Assembly: GCA_905182995.1 (NCBI GenBank)
Contig: CAJJDP010000125.1
Coordinates: forward strand, 289,547 to 353,546
From: Paramecium octaurelia
Lineage: Eukaryota; Ciliophora; Oligohymenophorea; Peniculida; Parameciidae
Reading direction: 5' to 3'
DNA length: 64,000 bases
Below are positions 13,701 to 27,779 of this stretch, in pieces (the first letter of the stretch is position 1; every line of letters starts with the position of its first letter). The translations under genes and the position numbers were made by a program. Below the pieces are notes generated by a model, which saw only the letters and a program-made list of their open reading frames with translations, searched no databases and was not told the origin of the DNA.

Positions 13701-14325
13701 AGGGGGTATTCACGGAACTTTTATTGTCATATCCGTAATTTACACCTTTTATGGTTCCAATGATTAAAATGGATATGTACATGGCTATTAACTACAATAA
13801 TTTATGACTTTTACTATAGGTTTATTGGTGATGGCTTTTAAGCCTATAATTGATTAATATAAAATTGTGAAATCATAGATGTAAATAGATTCTTCAATAT
13901 GTAGATACCTAGCAATGGCATATATCTTTGTTACAGTGATGATCATCTATAAGAATAACGAAGAGATGATGGATTTATTTGAGACTGGAGTAAAAACTAA
14001 AGATTTATGTGCTCTTGTGTTTTATCCCATATGTGCTTTGAGTCCAAATTTGATCGGATAATTCATCCAACGATTATTGTCGACAAACAATCTAAATTCA
14101 TGCCTTTACAAGATGGAATAAAAAGTAAATCTATAAATTCTTATATAAATAGCACGAAGAAGATTCCGAGAATCAGAAATTAAGGGATGCTAAAAATTAT
14201 ATCAGACTATATTAAAAAGAGGAGCTAGAATAATAAGAAGACATTGTAAATTCCAAGAAAGTCCTGTGAGTTTATTTAAATATTTTGTTTATTCAGTATC
14301 TAAATTCAATTTATTAGAAAAATGA
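10796..14325 (+). CDS. P4-ATPase-like protein, catalytically degenerate
   Basis: P4-ATPases flip phospholipids across membranes. This gene keeps that layout: N-terminal FLYGFANFPLLYYIILL (like the family's FANFYFL), A-domain entry GQLQPGHLIKLLPRQKCPTD, ILVTGQTMK, a membrane pair, FLPKILIIHGRLNNIRQGS (family: LLLVHGRWNYxRIS) and the C-terminal membrane bundle. The active-site signatures are gone. The phosphorylation motif reads ILTDLNLLTRQT at 12127-12160 instead of DKTGTLT. DGET is replaced near 11458 by EIGGQT. TGDK is replaced by INSHIK near 12850. GDGxND is replaced by ITNYITSTPSMQ near 13264-13300. Introns include 10824-10845 (22 nt), one of 28 nt near 11068, one of 26 nt near 11610 and one of 25 nt near 13577. 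The frame is otherwise intact to TGA 14323-14325, about 1,050 residues. Confidence 0.82.
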
Positions 14326-14365
14326 ACCTAATTAAAAATAGCTATATTTGGTTACATAACAAAAC

Positions 14366-16352
14366 TCACAATTCATTGATCATTTTCCTGACATCAGCAT
14401 GAGTTAGTTTTCTAGAGCTTGTCAATAATTTGGCTAGATCCATGACATTTTTATAATGAGCGAAGGAAAAATCAATGCTTTTATTTTTAACAAATTTATT
14501 AGCCCATGTGTCAAACAACGATAGTACATCCTCTGCTTGATTAGCCATCACAAAAGTCTTTGCATAATGGTTTCTATTCTTTGGTTCTCCTGGAAATGCA
14601 ATGACAAGGTGCAGTAGAATGACTCCAATTGCATAAAATTCGTCAGCCATACTATAATGCGAATCCTTAATATAATTAGCAGTCTAATAACCGCAAGTGC
14701 CTGTTGTAATAGTATTTTGAGATGTAATCGAATTGAGTTCTTCTTACGGAAGTCTTTCATCAGTCATAGTTGATAACTTTTCCTCTCTAACATCCTTCCC
14801 CTAATCGAAATCTGCTAAAACAACCTAACCAGTTTATTTGTAACACAATTTACTTATAGGTCTCCCTTGATATTGATGGTCACAAAAATATTTTCAGGTT
14901 TTAAATCTCTATGTATAATTCCCCTTTAATGAATGTATTCTAAACCATCTAATATTTGATTTAGGATAGATTTAATTTTATTAATTTTTTCAGCATTTTG
15001 CATAACATTTAGATAATAGTAAGAAAATGTTAACAGGTCTGTTGGCTGATATTTATAACCTGGAAAGGAACAATATTCAAGTTACATGTATAAATAGTAG
15101 CCATCGTTTGTTTGTTCGATCCACCATGCAAAAAGTCTTAAGATTAATATTAAACAAAAACATACCTCAGGATATTTGGATGTGTTAATTTGGACAGTAT
15201 TTTAGCTTCTCTGATTTTACGAATGTCTGGGGTTATTGGAGTGTTGGATGCAGTTGCAGAGAAAACAGAGAAAAAATCAAGTTGAGTTGCTTGCAGTTTG
15301 CTCTAGAGTTTAAGTTAAGATATTTCTTACTCGTTTCAATGCATATATTTAATCATCTTCTGGTCTGTAGACAAAGAAGATAGATACTCCACTCCTTAGT
15401 TCATCTTAACTTGTTTAAGATAGTATTATATAGTCATTAAAAAATTTGTTATTTCTAATAAATGCACTTCTGGGATCATATATTTTTTATGCTGGGATGA
15501 TTTGCTAAAGAGAATCTATTGCAAAGAAAGTTAATGTAATTTTAAGAGGAATCTTTTTAAATTATAAATTAATCTTTTTTCTGTTTATTAATTCGATTAT
15601 TGATTTAAAAATAAAAGCATAGGCTGTTGATTTTATTTACCCAGTTGATGTAATGAATCCAATATTGATATCTTGATAAAATATTTTTATCAATTTATCA
15701 CACGCCTCTTTGAACTATTGTTTATTTTCAAGCTTTTATAATTGCAACAAGATATTTCGTATTGCCTTCTTTATTGCTTTCTCAACATTCATAAGATGCT
15801 TTAGAAATGGATCATCATTTGTAAAATCCATCCTTATTTAAGATATTATTAGCATTTATGAGTATTCTTTGCAGTCTGTGCTTTAAATAAACTCCTATCT
15901 CTTTTGCAAACTATCATCCTATGAGAATATTTTAATATTCATACAAGCATCTTTTATATTATTGTTTAATCTGGTTATGGAACAACCTAATCAAAATGTC
16001 TCTCCTCCTCTGGTACTTCTTCAATCACTTTAAACCCATAAAATTAGTCCATTATCGACTCAATCTTCGCCTTCTCATTATTACTATTCATTATAATATT
16101 TGTTATATTAAATTGAATAATAATAATACATAATGACTATTTAATTTCAACACCTTTGAATCTAAGAGTAATGATTTCAGTATGTTTATCGTAATCGAAA
16201 ATGTTGTCAACATAAGAAATATTTTTGTTATTTTCCCATTTTTTTAAGTACTTAATTAACAAACTCTTTGGTTGCAACTTCTACTAGAATTTAAATTTAT
16301 GAATCTTTACATAATTATTCTATACCATTAGTATATATTTTGATTTATTCAT
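14366..16352 (-). CDS. Protein kinase, eIF2-alpha-kinase-like
   Basis: The kinase domain shows the ATP-lysine strand YALKRVRN, REAKILSKLTHPNIL, a long insert, ILDGLEYIHQRGIIHRDL (catalytic loop HRDLKPENIF), and TGTCGYQTANYI followed by EFYAIGVILLHLV. The Mg-binding motif reads ADFDQGKD: the Gly of DFG is Asp here. The inserted N-lobe and the HRDLKPENIF context resemble the PEK/GCN2 group that phosphorylates eIF2-alpha in stress; that assignment is inference. The C-terminus ends MINEL at TGA 14366-14368. Two in-frame ATGs are possible, 16352 and 16091; no TGA separates them, so I take the longer. Introns include one of 26 nt near 15930. Splicing in the N-terminal half is only partly resolved. 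Confidence 0.72.
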
Positions 16353-16401
16353 ACACTCATTTAGATAATGACTGGTTTAAGAATTAATTTCATTATCAAT
16401 T

Positions 16402-16705
16402 ATGGGAAACTAAAAATAATTTAAGAATATAGACTAGATAATATAAAAATAGGACCAAAAAGCAAAAGAGAGATAGAGCGAATTTGAGGTAGATTGTAAC
16501 TCTTTCATTTAATTTAAGCAATTTTGTCAAATAGATTGAGTCAGAAAATTATCTGAAATTATTGAAATATTCTTTAGATTACTTTGGATATGATATCGAA
16601 CATTTTAATATGAAAAATAAAAGTATGTTGATCTAGTTGATGATGGTAAATAAACTTTTGATATTTTAGTTAATCTCTGTAAATAATAGTGAAGAGATAA
16701 ACTGA
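16402..16705 (+). CDS. Small hypothetical protein
   Basis: From ATG 16402 the text is Gln/Lys-rich (MGNQKQFKNIDQII). After a splice in the 16488-16535 region it continues IESENYLKLLKYSLDYFGYD and ends at TGA 16703-16705. The intron choice is unclear: a 30-nt GTAGAT...TTTAAG leaves the wrong frame and a 46-nt alternative would be unusually long here. It is divergently arranged with the kinase. The family is not recognised. Confidence 0.35.
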
Positions 16706-17125
16706 TCCTCCAATCTATATTTTTAAAAGAAGAATTAATAAAGCAAAAAGTATCTCATTTGTAGATGGATGATATTTTTTGAAGATTAATTTCATTTTCA
16801 TATTTCAGAGTTTTTAATAAATCTAAGAGGCATCTCCAATAATAATTAGTAAATACAATAAACAAAAAACTAATGTAATAGATTGGAAAAAATAATTGCA
16901 AAGCTTTTAACTGACTGATTGAGTTATTTTTTTTATGTTAATAGAATAATAATAATAAATAATAATTTCATTTTGTTTTGTTAGATTTTATTCTAATCTT
17001 TAAAGCAATAAAGTACCAATAAATAAATAAAATACTTTTCTAAGCAAGCTAAATCATAATTTTTGATAACATAATTGCAAATTATTTGTGATAATTCAAA
17101 AAATAAATAATTATACTTAGATTTA

Positions 17126-17713
17126 ATGGATAAATAAGATGTTGAATATTAGAAATATCTATAAATATTTATAATCTATACTTGAACATAAGTAGTAAAT
17201 ATTCTGCATTATAGTAACTCTTTTATATTTAAGATTCACATACATAAAGAATGTGATTTGAAATATACTAACGCTTAAATCTTGATATTATAAGACATTT
17301 ATACTCCATTCTTAGAACTTTGTAAAAAAGCTCTACAATTCTTAGTATTAAATAGAATTAATTACCCTCAGAAGCTTCTTATCTGAAATTTATAATTTCA
17401 AGATGATGTATCAAAATTGATTCCTTTCGCTTAATATCTACTACAAAGTTATAGTATTTAGATCTAATAAAAGGACGCCTAATAATTCAGGATTTGGGGA
17501 ACTAGGACATCTTTATTGAAAAAATTAGAGTATTTATTGAAAACCATTGAAAGGCTGAGAACAATGATGAGCAACTCAGTAATTTAATCATTTTATGATA
17601 AAGTGCCTAATCGAGAAAGAAATGAAAAAAATCTTATATTATAATTTGCTGTAAATCTATTCTTATTATCAATCAAATAAGAATCTCTTTTTACCTATTT
17701 TAGCCTAACATGA
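17126..17713 (+). CDS. Hypothetical protein with two in-frame TGAs
   Basis: One frame runs 196 codons from ATG 17126 to TGA 17711-17713, interrupted only by TGA at 17183 and 17384. The text looks like protein throughout: KIHIHKECDLKYTNAQI, YTPFLELCKKALQFLVLNRI, DVSKLIPFAQYLLQSYSIQ and WGTRTSLLKKLEYLLKTIER. No short GT...AG intron of suitable phase removes either TGA, though GTAGTAAAT...ATTATAG (23 nt, near 17191) has splice-like ends. It may be a pseudogene or a mis-spliced model. The 3' end overlaps the LITAF gene's 3' end by about 45 bp in convergent orientation. Confidence 0.4.
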
Positions 17714-18199
17714 AGGACAAAAGTGAACTGCATCTTTGCAATCTTTGACAAAAAATGGAATTAAACAACATCTAAAAATTCAATTTAAAAATTACCCTAA
17801 CCAAAGACCAACAGCAGCCAAAAGTCCACCAGCAGCATAAGCTCCAGTTCCAACTTCATAGGTAACCTGTGTTTAAACTTGTCTTTGACAATAAGCACAT
17901 GTAATCATATGAGGATATTTAGAATAAACTGGTTAGACTTTAAATAACTTTTGATTAATACCTTATTAGATAGCTGTAGGATTGTAAGTAACTTATTGTT
18001 GTTATTAAAATTATGGATATTGTTATTATTAGTATGGGATTTATCTTACATATTGTTGAGTTGGAACTATTGGTTGAATTGGTTATCCAATCTACATATT
18101 TGGATTTGGAAGTTATGGATAAACAACTCCAGAGGCAGGTCCTTCATAAGGTGTTGGAGTTATTTCTGAGGCCAGTCTTAAATGTCCATTATTCTACAT
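17669..18199 (-). CDS. LITAF-domain (LPS-induced TNF factor-like) protein
   Basis: LITAF proteins are monotopic proteins of endosomes and lysosomes with a zinc-binding domain split by a membrane-embedded segment. The N-terminus, from ATG 18199, is Pro/Gln-rich (SGVVYPQLPNPNMQIGQP), as usual for adaptor-binding tails. The first Cys pair is ITCAYCQRQVQTQV, then the hydrophobic segment GAYAAGGLLAAVGLWLG, then a 24-nt intron near 17790 (GTAATTT...TTTTTAG), and the second half CCLIPFFVKDCKDAVHFCPSC. The HFCPSC signature is exact. It ends at TGA 17669-17671. Both zinc-binding Cys pairs are present and the gene is complete. Confidence 0.92.
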
Positions 18200-18683
18200 T
18201 AGTATAGTTTAATTATAATGATTAATAAAATGAGTTTGTTATCAAGTTGATTTAGACTTTGAATTAATAAACATCATATGAATTATAAAGAAACTATATA
18301 CGTAGGGTTTCTGGATGATTAATTAAAATATTTAAATCTATATTCGATCTTTATTTTTTGCTTGGAGAATATTCCAAGCATGATCAAGGGAATAAATTCA
18401 AAATATTATTGTTTGCGTAGAATATAAAAAAACAAGCCAAACAAATGAGGAACTGAGAAAATTCTTTATTGTTTGAATAATTTAATTTGAACTTAAGGAA
18501 CCATCTTATTCTTTAACTCTGCATCATTATCGTTCACTTTTTTCAAACATAAAACCACTCTATATCAAATATTGAAATTATCTAAAATCATTACAATAAG
18601 AAGTAGCAATTACAATATAATAACGTAACTGATGGATTATTTATGAGTTTCTAAAATGAGATTATTATTATTAATAAATTTGT

Positions 18684-19547
18684 ATGTCCAGACCTAGACT
18701 ACCTACAGTTCACAATGACACGTCTTTAAATAAAGAGCCCATCGAAATAGTGTATGCAATTGCAAACAGATATCATACAGATTGGGGATTGAAAGAAATG
18801 CCTGACATGAAAATATATCCAGAAGTCTGCAAGGTCAAAAGATTGACCAGTATTTAAGACTGAACATAACTTTAGCCAAACCTGTCAAGCCTCCAAAACG
18901 AGGAACTTTTATTGAAGATTTATAAGAATATCATTCCAAACTTCCTGGCCCTAAATATGAATATTAATCATTTTGGTCAGAGCCAACAGAGCAAAAGAAA
19001 ACGAAAGAATCAAGCAAATATATCGAGTAAAATTAAAGAAAAACGATCATATCTGACATTATAACCGATGAAAAAAGATATCCAAGGCCTGGACCTGCAG
19101 ATTATAATAAAGAGTTCAAATCAAAAAGTATAGAGAATGAACCTATAATTTCTTAGAGATAAAAGTAATTATAATCTATTAAGCAACTAAAGATAATAAC
19201 ACAGGACTAACTATTTTGAAGATCTTATAAGCTAATAAATAAATGTCCCAGGACCAGGGGCCTATAATACTCCATCAAGAGTTGTTAGTGAACACGTTAT
19301 CAAAAAAACAAAATCAAAATCGCCAGTGGTTCACTATCCTGGACCTAATAGCTACTCGCCAGATGATCCTACTTATTTCACTTTTGATAAAAAGTTTAAA
19401 GAACAATCTACTAGAAAACCAGTTAAAAACCTCAAGAAATACAATAGTAGTAGGCCTGGTCCTGTTCTTGGCCAATCAGATTGGAATAAAGGCTGGATGT
19501 CTAAAGTTTGCAAAGCTCCTTAATTCTCCATCTATTACGATAAATGA
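18684..19547 (+). CDS. PGP-repeat (SHIPPO/ODF3-like) ciliary protein
   Basis: Proteins with spaced Pro-Gly-Pro-x-x-Tyr repeats decorate ciliary or flagellar microtubules. Here the repeats are LPGPKYEYQSF, RPGPADYNKEF, VPGPGAYNTPS, YPGPNSYSPDD and RPGPVLGQSDW. The start is ATG 18684 (MSRPRLPTVHNDTSLN). Two introns restore a single frame: one of 26 nt near 18857 (GTATTTAAG...TTTAG) and one of 19 nt near 19165 (GTAATT...ATTAAG). The stop is TGA 19545-19547. It is soluble, with no membrane helix. The assignment rests on the repeat pattern only. Confidence 0.82.
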
Positions 19548-19717
19548 TTATCAATATCTATAATCTTAAAAGTTTGTTAATTTCAATAATTATTTCTTAG
19601 CAAAAGTTCATTTTTCTTAAGATTTTCAAATAACCTTGACATCGAAATTTGATATTTTGATACATTAATTATAAAATTGATAAATTATTTTTTGCATTAT
19701 AATATTACTTCTTTTTA

Positions 19718-20723
19718 TCATTCTACAAATGCCTCAATTGAGACTAATAATCCACTTGCACTTTAACTGATGATTGTTATCTTCTAATCAGTTTTGAAAG
19801 ATTCTTTTTCATAATCAGTTTATTAAAACCCAATAAGTTGATTTTCCAAACTTTGTTCATTTGATAATTTAAATTTAACATCTTAATTACTTTTGATTTC
19901 CAAACTGTAGCATTCTCCTTCTTTGAAATATACATTATCTGGCATTTAAATTTGATATGAATCCTTTTCAATTTTCATTTAATTGTGATTTACAATGGCT
20001 TTCCAATTATGTATTTTTTCTTATAAATTCCTATTACAATTAATACATTAGATACATATTTTTGAATATAGAGAATTCTAATTCTATTTATTTATCATAA
20101 AAAGCATTTTATAGGAATGATAAATTCAACTTAGTTAATTTAATTGTTTATTTCGCGTACAGAACATTAATGTTTACCTATTATGGGTTTAAATCTATTT
20201 CCTATTCGCTTAATTTTTCAAACCTCTTTAAATTAATGTGGATTGGAGTAAGAATAGATTTAAATGAGCTGAGTTTTTTATCCCATTCAATTTTAAATTC
20301 CTCAATCTATTTATTGCATTTGGTTTATAGTTCATTGAGGTCATTTTCACATTCATCGCCTATTTGCTACAATTTATTTCCTGTATTATTCAAATTGCGA
20401 AATAATTGACGTACTTTTTCCTTTAAGATGAATTCCAATACTTTTAATTGGCTGAGGACATCATTTTTAAATTCATCGAACTTCCCTAAGATATCATTGC
20501 ATTGGAAAGTTCCTCTTTATTTGATTTAATTATTTTTGATAAACGCTTCAACATCTTCCAGCGATGCCAATTTCTCTGTATGATTTTTATGAAATTCCTC
20601 TACACAAGTTGTACAAACTTTCCTTTTTTAACAGTCCTTGTTAAAACAAATCAATGTAATAGGTAAGTCATGATTGGCTTCTTCACACTATAGGTTTTAA
20701 ACTCTGTTTTAGAAACTTGACAT
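19718..20723 (-). CDS. B-box zinc-finger coiled-coil protein
   Basis: The start is ATG 20723. The first 50 residues carry a B-box-type zinc finger: CEEANHDLP, TLICFNKDCQKRKVCTTC, then VEEFHKNHTEKL, with the Cys and His spacing of the family. A coiled coil follows (FDEFKNDVLSQLKVLEFILK, LNELQTKCNKQIEEFK). The C-terminal part, after one or more introns around 20100-20170 whose borders I could not fix, reads VYFKEGECYSLEIKSN and ends SGLLVSIEAFVE at TGA 19718-19720. This is a TRIM-like layout without a visible RING. The role is unknown. Confidence 0.72.
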
Positions 20724-20763
20724 TTCTTTTTAATTTTTTTTATGTAAATTAATTACTTTTTCA

Positions 20764-20866
20764 GGATAATACCAATTGCGAATAAATCATAAAATACATT
20801 TCAGGCTAGTATTTCACATTTGTTTGTAAAAATTGGGATTTTGTGATTAAGATTCGAAATCTGTGA
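20764..20866 (+). pseudogene. Fragment copy of the 26.2-26.8 kb gene
   Basis: About 100 bp align with 26469-26582, sharing the block from ATTTCACATTTG through TTGTGATTAAG and on to GAAATCTGTG. Small indels shift the frame. Flanking sequence is not similar, so this is a partial duplication, not a full paralog. Confidence 0.7.
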
Positions 20867-21270
20867 AAAAATAATTTAATTAGAGTGACATTTAAATTAA
20901 TTATTATCAATTAAGCATTCAATAATATGAGATGATCAAATGGTTATGCAAATATCTTTTAATGCTGTTATCAATTAAGATTTTATATGTGTTGCAATCC
21001 CATCAAATTTGGAATTACATTCATAAAATTCAGATTAAGATAATAGAAGTTAAACGGTAAATAAATAAAATGTGAAGATATAGTTATTCAATTTAATTCA
21101 CCCCTTTTTTTTATCTGTCCTTGTATGTGAGAAAGGGTTGTTTATATAATTTTTTTATTGATATTTTGTTTAATTTACTTAATTATTAAATTGTTTTGCT
21201 TTTATGCAATTTTAGAACCTATTATAAGAGTTATCATACCTTATGTGTTGCTTATAATTCAAATCGTTTA

Positions 21271-21293
21271 ATATTATTATTATTATTATTATT
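21271..21293. repeat. ATT/TAT trinucleotide microsatellite
   Basis: About seven consecutive ATT units are visible in the sequence. It is a simple repeat without coding context. Confidence 0.85.
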
Positions 21294-21821
21294 CTCTCAA
21301 ATTTGTAAAGTTAAACAGATGACAAAATTCTATTAAGATTTTCTATTAGCAGGTATGATTTATTATAATTCAAAATAAATCTCAATTTTGAAATACTGTA
21401 GATTCTCAAAATTGAAAGCATCAAATTCTCTAATGTTCTGTTTTCTCATTTTCAATGAAAAAGATACTTGTTCGAGAGGGATGAGATTTTTTTGAAAATA
21501 AGTCAAGTATGAAAATACAAATTAGAACAATTTTAAATCTCAAATTTGATAAATTTCAAGGATTTCAAAATAAACAACTAAGGAAGTATTGAATTTTACT
21601 CAAGATAAAAGAAAATAGAAGTAAAATCGATAATTGTATTTGTTTGAAAAATTATAATAAAAACCGTAATGTGATATTTTTTTCAAAAAAATCTCTTTCT
21701 TTAACTACTTTCAATGATGGCATAATAATTAAGGGACCCAAAGAGGGATTCCATCTAACAGGGTGAATGAATATATTATTTCAGAAACAATATTTAAGGA
21801 TTTGATTTAGTAATTAATGAA

Positions 21822-22426
21822 TCACTAGATCTTTAATTCATCTTTTATCTTCATTACTTTTATCGTCATTCTTATTTTTAAAACTTTATAGACAATTATT
21901 CCTGTTACTACAAGAACAGTAACTGCTGTAAATTAATTAGATAAGAAAGCAACAATTACATAGACAGCAACTGTATCTGTAATTATTGACTCCTTCATTT
22001 TTGTTTTCTTATTTTTCTAGTCATTATATACCAATATTTATTCTATTTAGTTCTTTGCCTTGTCGTTATTTTTTCCAAAAGTGTGTATGTCCAAAGGCTT
22101 GACTTCTATATCATGATCTAATAAATAATTCTAATAAAATTCTTATGAAATTATACTAAATTAATGATGAGTTTTAAACTATGATGAATCCCTGAAAGAA
22201 AATGACTATCCTTGCTGAATACTAAAATTTAAGCAAAATGGTGAGGTTCTCTAAATGCCATAAAAAAGAAATATGCATTAAAATCGATCTAATTTGTAGA
22301 AGATACCTCTAAAATATTGTATCTGCAAAAAATTACAATTCCAATTTATTATACTGTTTTTATGATTGGGCAATTATAACATAAATCATTTAAAACAAGT
22401 TGAACGTGTTTAAGAATTACACTCAT
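21822..22426 (-). CDS. Small C-terminal-anchored membrane protein
   Basis: From ATG 22426 the text begins MSVILKHVQLVLNDLCYN. A 32-nt intron (GTATAAT...TTTGCAG) then gives a soluble middle (IQQGQSFSFRDSSQFKTHHQ, LLDHDIEVKPLDIHTFGKN). Near the C-terminus a strongly hydrophobic stretch, TDTVAVYVIVAFLSN to VTVLVVTGIIVYKVL, is followed by a basic tail and TGA 21822-21824. This suggests a tail-anchored or hairpin membrane protein. The family is not recognised. Confidence 0.6.
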
Positions 22427-22504
22427 TATTTATAAATTTATATATTATAATTCTAATGAACTAGTTTGAGATTGAGACAAAGAAATTTATTGAAGAATTA
22501 AAAA

Positions 22505-25040
<2,536 letters not shown>

Positions 25041-25174
25041 ATAAATCATAACTAGAATTAAAATATGTATTTTTCTATTCAAATGAAGTAGTGAAAATAA
25101 GATGTATTTCATCATCATATAATATTGATCTCATTATCAATTCGCTTTAACATTATAAGTTAAAAATTATAAAT

Positions 25175-25624
25175 ATGAAATCAAGTTTAATTAATTCTTA
25201 GTCTTTGCCATAATTGTAATAACGGATGATCCATTCGAAGATATTAGATGATAAAGTTCCTAAACCTTGTAAATATCCTTTATTTGAGCAGCCTTAGTTT
25301 AAATACAAGTCTGAAAAAAACAACAGATCTCCATTAAGATTAAATCCTGCAATAAAATCAACATACTCGAAATTCAAAGCATCCATTGTAAAAGTAAAAA
25401 AAGATGTTTTATTAAAGAGCTATAATAATTAATTATTCGATTAGTATCAAATGACAAAAACTTAAAGAAGAATACAAAATGAGATAGAAATTAAAAAATA
25501 ATGGCGATAATAAAAATATTTGGAGGAAAAGGCCAAGATTTAGTATTTAAATGTTGAAGAAAAAGATATTGATTTAAATAAAGAACTGCTGAATCAAATA
25601 AAACTGAATTTGTTTGGTGAATGA
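25175..25624 (+). CDS. Small basic hypothetical protein (149 aa)
   Basis: An uninterrupted frame runs from ATG 25175 to TGA 25622-25624. It is Lys/Gln/Ser-rich: QRMIHSKILDDKVPKPCKYP, then SIVKVKKDVLLKSYNN, then a helical charged C-terminus with QWRQQKYLEEKAKIQ. No domain is recognised. It lies directly downstream of the kinesin on the same strand, 134 bp away. Confidence 0.65.
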
Positions 25625-25699
25625 TAAAATAATATATTCATATTCTTATTATAAGTCAGAATAAACTAAAAAATTGTTTTAGTTTGTTTTATATAAAGC

Positions 25700-26127
25700 A
25701 TAGAAATTTTAAAGAAAGCGAAGTGATACAAATATTTTATTAAGAGAGTGTTTACATAATAAGGAGTCAAATTATTCCAAAAATCAATTGAATTCAGAAA
25801 ATATTTTTAACCTTCTGTTATTGTAAGTAATTATAAATTAAAAACTTCCTGTAGATTCCCTTGCGAAAGAGAGATCTAAGTTAAAAATCAGATAATTTCT
25901 ACCCATTAGAACCATCATTTTCTAGAATGTAAGAAATTTATATTTCAGTTATTGTTAGAGGTCATTGTTTTTTTATCAAAATTTATAAAGTTGATTACTA
26001 GAAAAGCTTTAAGGTTAGAATATCAGAGAGTCACTTGTGCAGATAAATAATGAATAATAACTCAAAATTAATTCTTGAGGCCAGCTTTTACATATTAAGA
26101 TGTGAATCGAAATTTAAAATTGAGTGA
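25700..26127 (+). CDS. Small hypothetical protein, start uncertain
   Basis: An upstream exon reads LLRECLHNKESNYSKNQLNS. A 28-nt intron (GTAATTATAA...CCTGTAG) near 25823 then gives IPLRKRDLSQKSDNFYPLEP, VIVRGHCFFIKIYKVDYQKS and SKLILEASFYILRCESKFKI to TGA 26125-26127. I could not find a convincing ATG; the first exon border is unresolved. The family is not recognised. Confidence 0.45.
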
Positions 26128-26235
26128 CAATTATAAATAATTATATATTAATCAAAACGTAATCATTTGTTTTGAATTAAGTCATCAATTAAAAATTCTT
26201 AAGTAATTAAGCTTTAAGAAATAATTAAACAACAA

Positions 26236-26826
26236 ATGACTCATCAAAGACCTCCTATTCCAAAATTCAATGTTGACTTCCTAACCCATAAAGTTGAGAT
26301 GACTTTGCTAGAGGAAGTTCAACATCTGATATTCAAATTGAATCTGGATTTTGAGATAGAAAAAAAAGCAATCAGAATCATAAAGTAAACTCCACTGCCA
26401 AATAACCAAACAGCAGCCCGCGGAGTTATATTGTATTGCTTAAAAGAGTTTGGAAAGAAACTGCCTAAGGTTGATACCAAATTGGAATAAATTATAAAAT
26501 ACATTGAAAAATAGCAGGCCAGTAATTTCACATTTGTTTGTAAAAAATTGGGATTTTGTGATTAAGTTTCCGAAATCTGTGTAATCTTAAAGAAATAGTT
26601 AAATTACTTAATTGGAAGATTAGAATAAAATTTACAAGTGGCTTTGACAGTTAAAATTGCAGCCGATATTTTTTTTTTATAATATGGAGGATTGAATACA
26701 AGAATTTTATCAGAAATTACTTAAGTTAATGAAGAGAAACTAAAGTCATCTCTTAATCGGATAACTCCCTTCTCAGAAAAAATTATATCAGATCTTATAA
26801 ACCACTATAATGAAACCCATCTCTGA
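26236..26826 (+). CDS. Hypothetical helical protein, possibly cyclin-fold
   Basis: An uninterrupted 196-codon frame from ATG 26236 (MTHQRPPIPKFNVDFLTHK) to TGA 26824-26826, with no intron needed. The protein is all-helical in appearance. The segments KKLGFCDQVSEICVILKK and LTVKIAADIFFLQYGGLNTR followed by EITQVNEEKLKSSLNRI resemble the spacing of TFIIB/cyclin boxes (a core helix rich in small residues, then a helix-turn-helix-like end). This is a weak resemblance, not an assignment. A truncated copy of its middle lies at 20764-20866. Confidence 0.65.
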
Positions 26827-27779
26827 GAATTATAATCAATTTTCAAATCATTATTATTATTTTATATGTATTCAACAAAAGAATTATATGGATTCGATTT
26901 TTAATTGCACTAAAGCATTTAATTTTGAACAATTATAAACTTGAATCAGTATATATATAAATTTAATCATTTTATACATATACAAAATTAAACCATAAAT
27001 ATGTATATTAGTTGCTTTCAAATTTTTATAATTGATTTTCAAGATTTACATTTAATTACTGAAGTTCCAACATAGATTTTATTTCATCTACTATATCAAA
27101 GAGTTTTACATTCAGATTTTTTACATTCATCAATAGGATAATATTAGTAAAACAAGTTTTTAGATATAATTTTTATAATTATTTATTAGGCTCTAGATAT
27201 GTGAATGGCTTCTTAGACCAACAGTTTTTTTAATCCCAAAAAATAACATAATCTGAAGCACAACAAATAAAAAGTGATTTAACTTGATTGACATGACTAA
27301 TATAATAAGAATAATAATATTTAAATGCTTTCGAGCCTTATGTTTGGTAGCTTGTACATCAATTTTCAGAATAATTTTTCTAATTTTAAAAGTAGCAAAA
27401 CAATTCGGTAAAGAAATGAAATAAGCCTGTTATTTATGGATTAACTTAGGACTTTTTAGTTGATTGGCTAAGGTGGGGGCATCAGGTATTCGATAAATGT
27501 TATTTTTATTTGGCTACATTGCCTTCCTTGATATTTTTCTTAATTTATAAGTATTTTATCTATGACAACCTCAATTTTCTTTATTTATTTCTCATTTTTA
27601 CTAATAATTCCCTTTATTATAATTATTATAACAATATAAAATTATTTAATCAAAAATAATTATAAAAAATAGGATGAATTATAATTCAAGTTAAAATGAA
27701 TTAACTAACCTAAATAAAGTAGAGGAATTTATAATGATTTAACCATTAGTTTATAAATTAACATTTTTAAGATAATTAA
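26827..27779. other. AT-rich spacer, no gene recognised
   Basis: Both strands were read in code 6. Short hydrophobic plus-strand frames occur around 27480-27660 but have no start or conserved character. It separates a plus-strand gene from the 3' end of the large coiled-coil gene. Confidence 0.4.

Larger units (their letters stand above)
20724..21821. other. Gene-free 1.1 kb with a gene-fragment copy
   Basis: No intact gene is seen on either strand. The interval holds a degenerate copy of part of the gene at 26.2-26.8 kb (see 20764-20866) and a trinucleotide microsatellite near 21271. The rest is A+T-rich. It lies between two minus-strand genes and would contain the promoter of the B-box gene. 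Confidence 0.5.
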
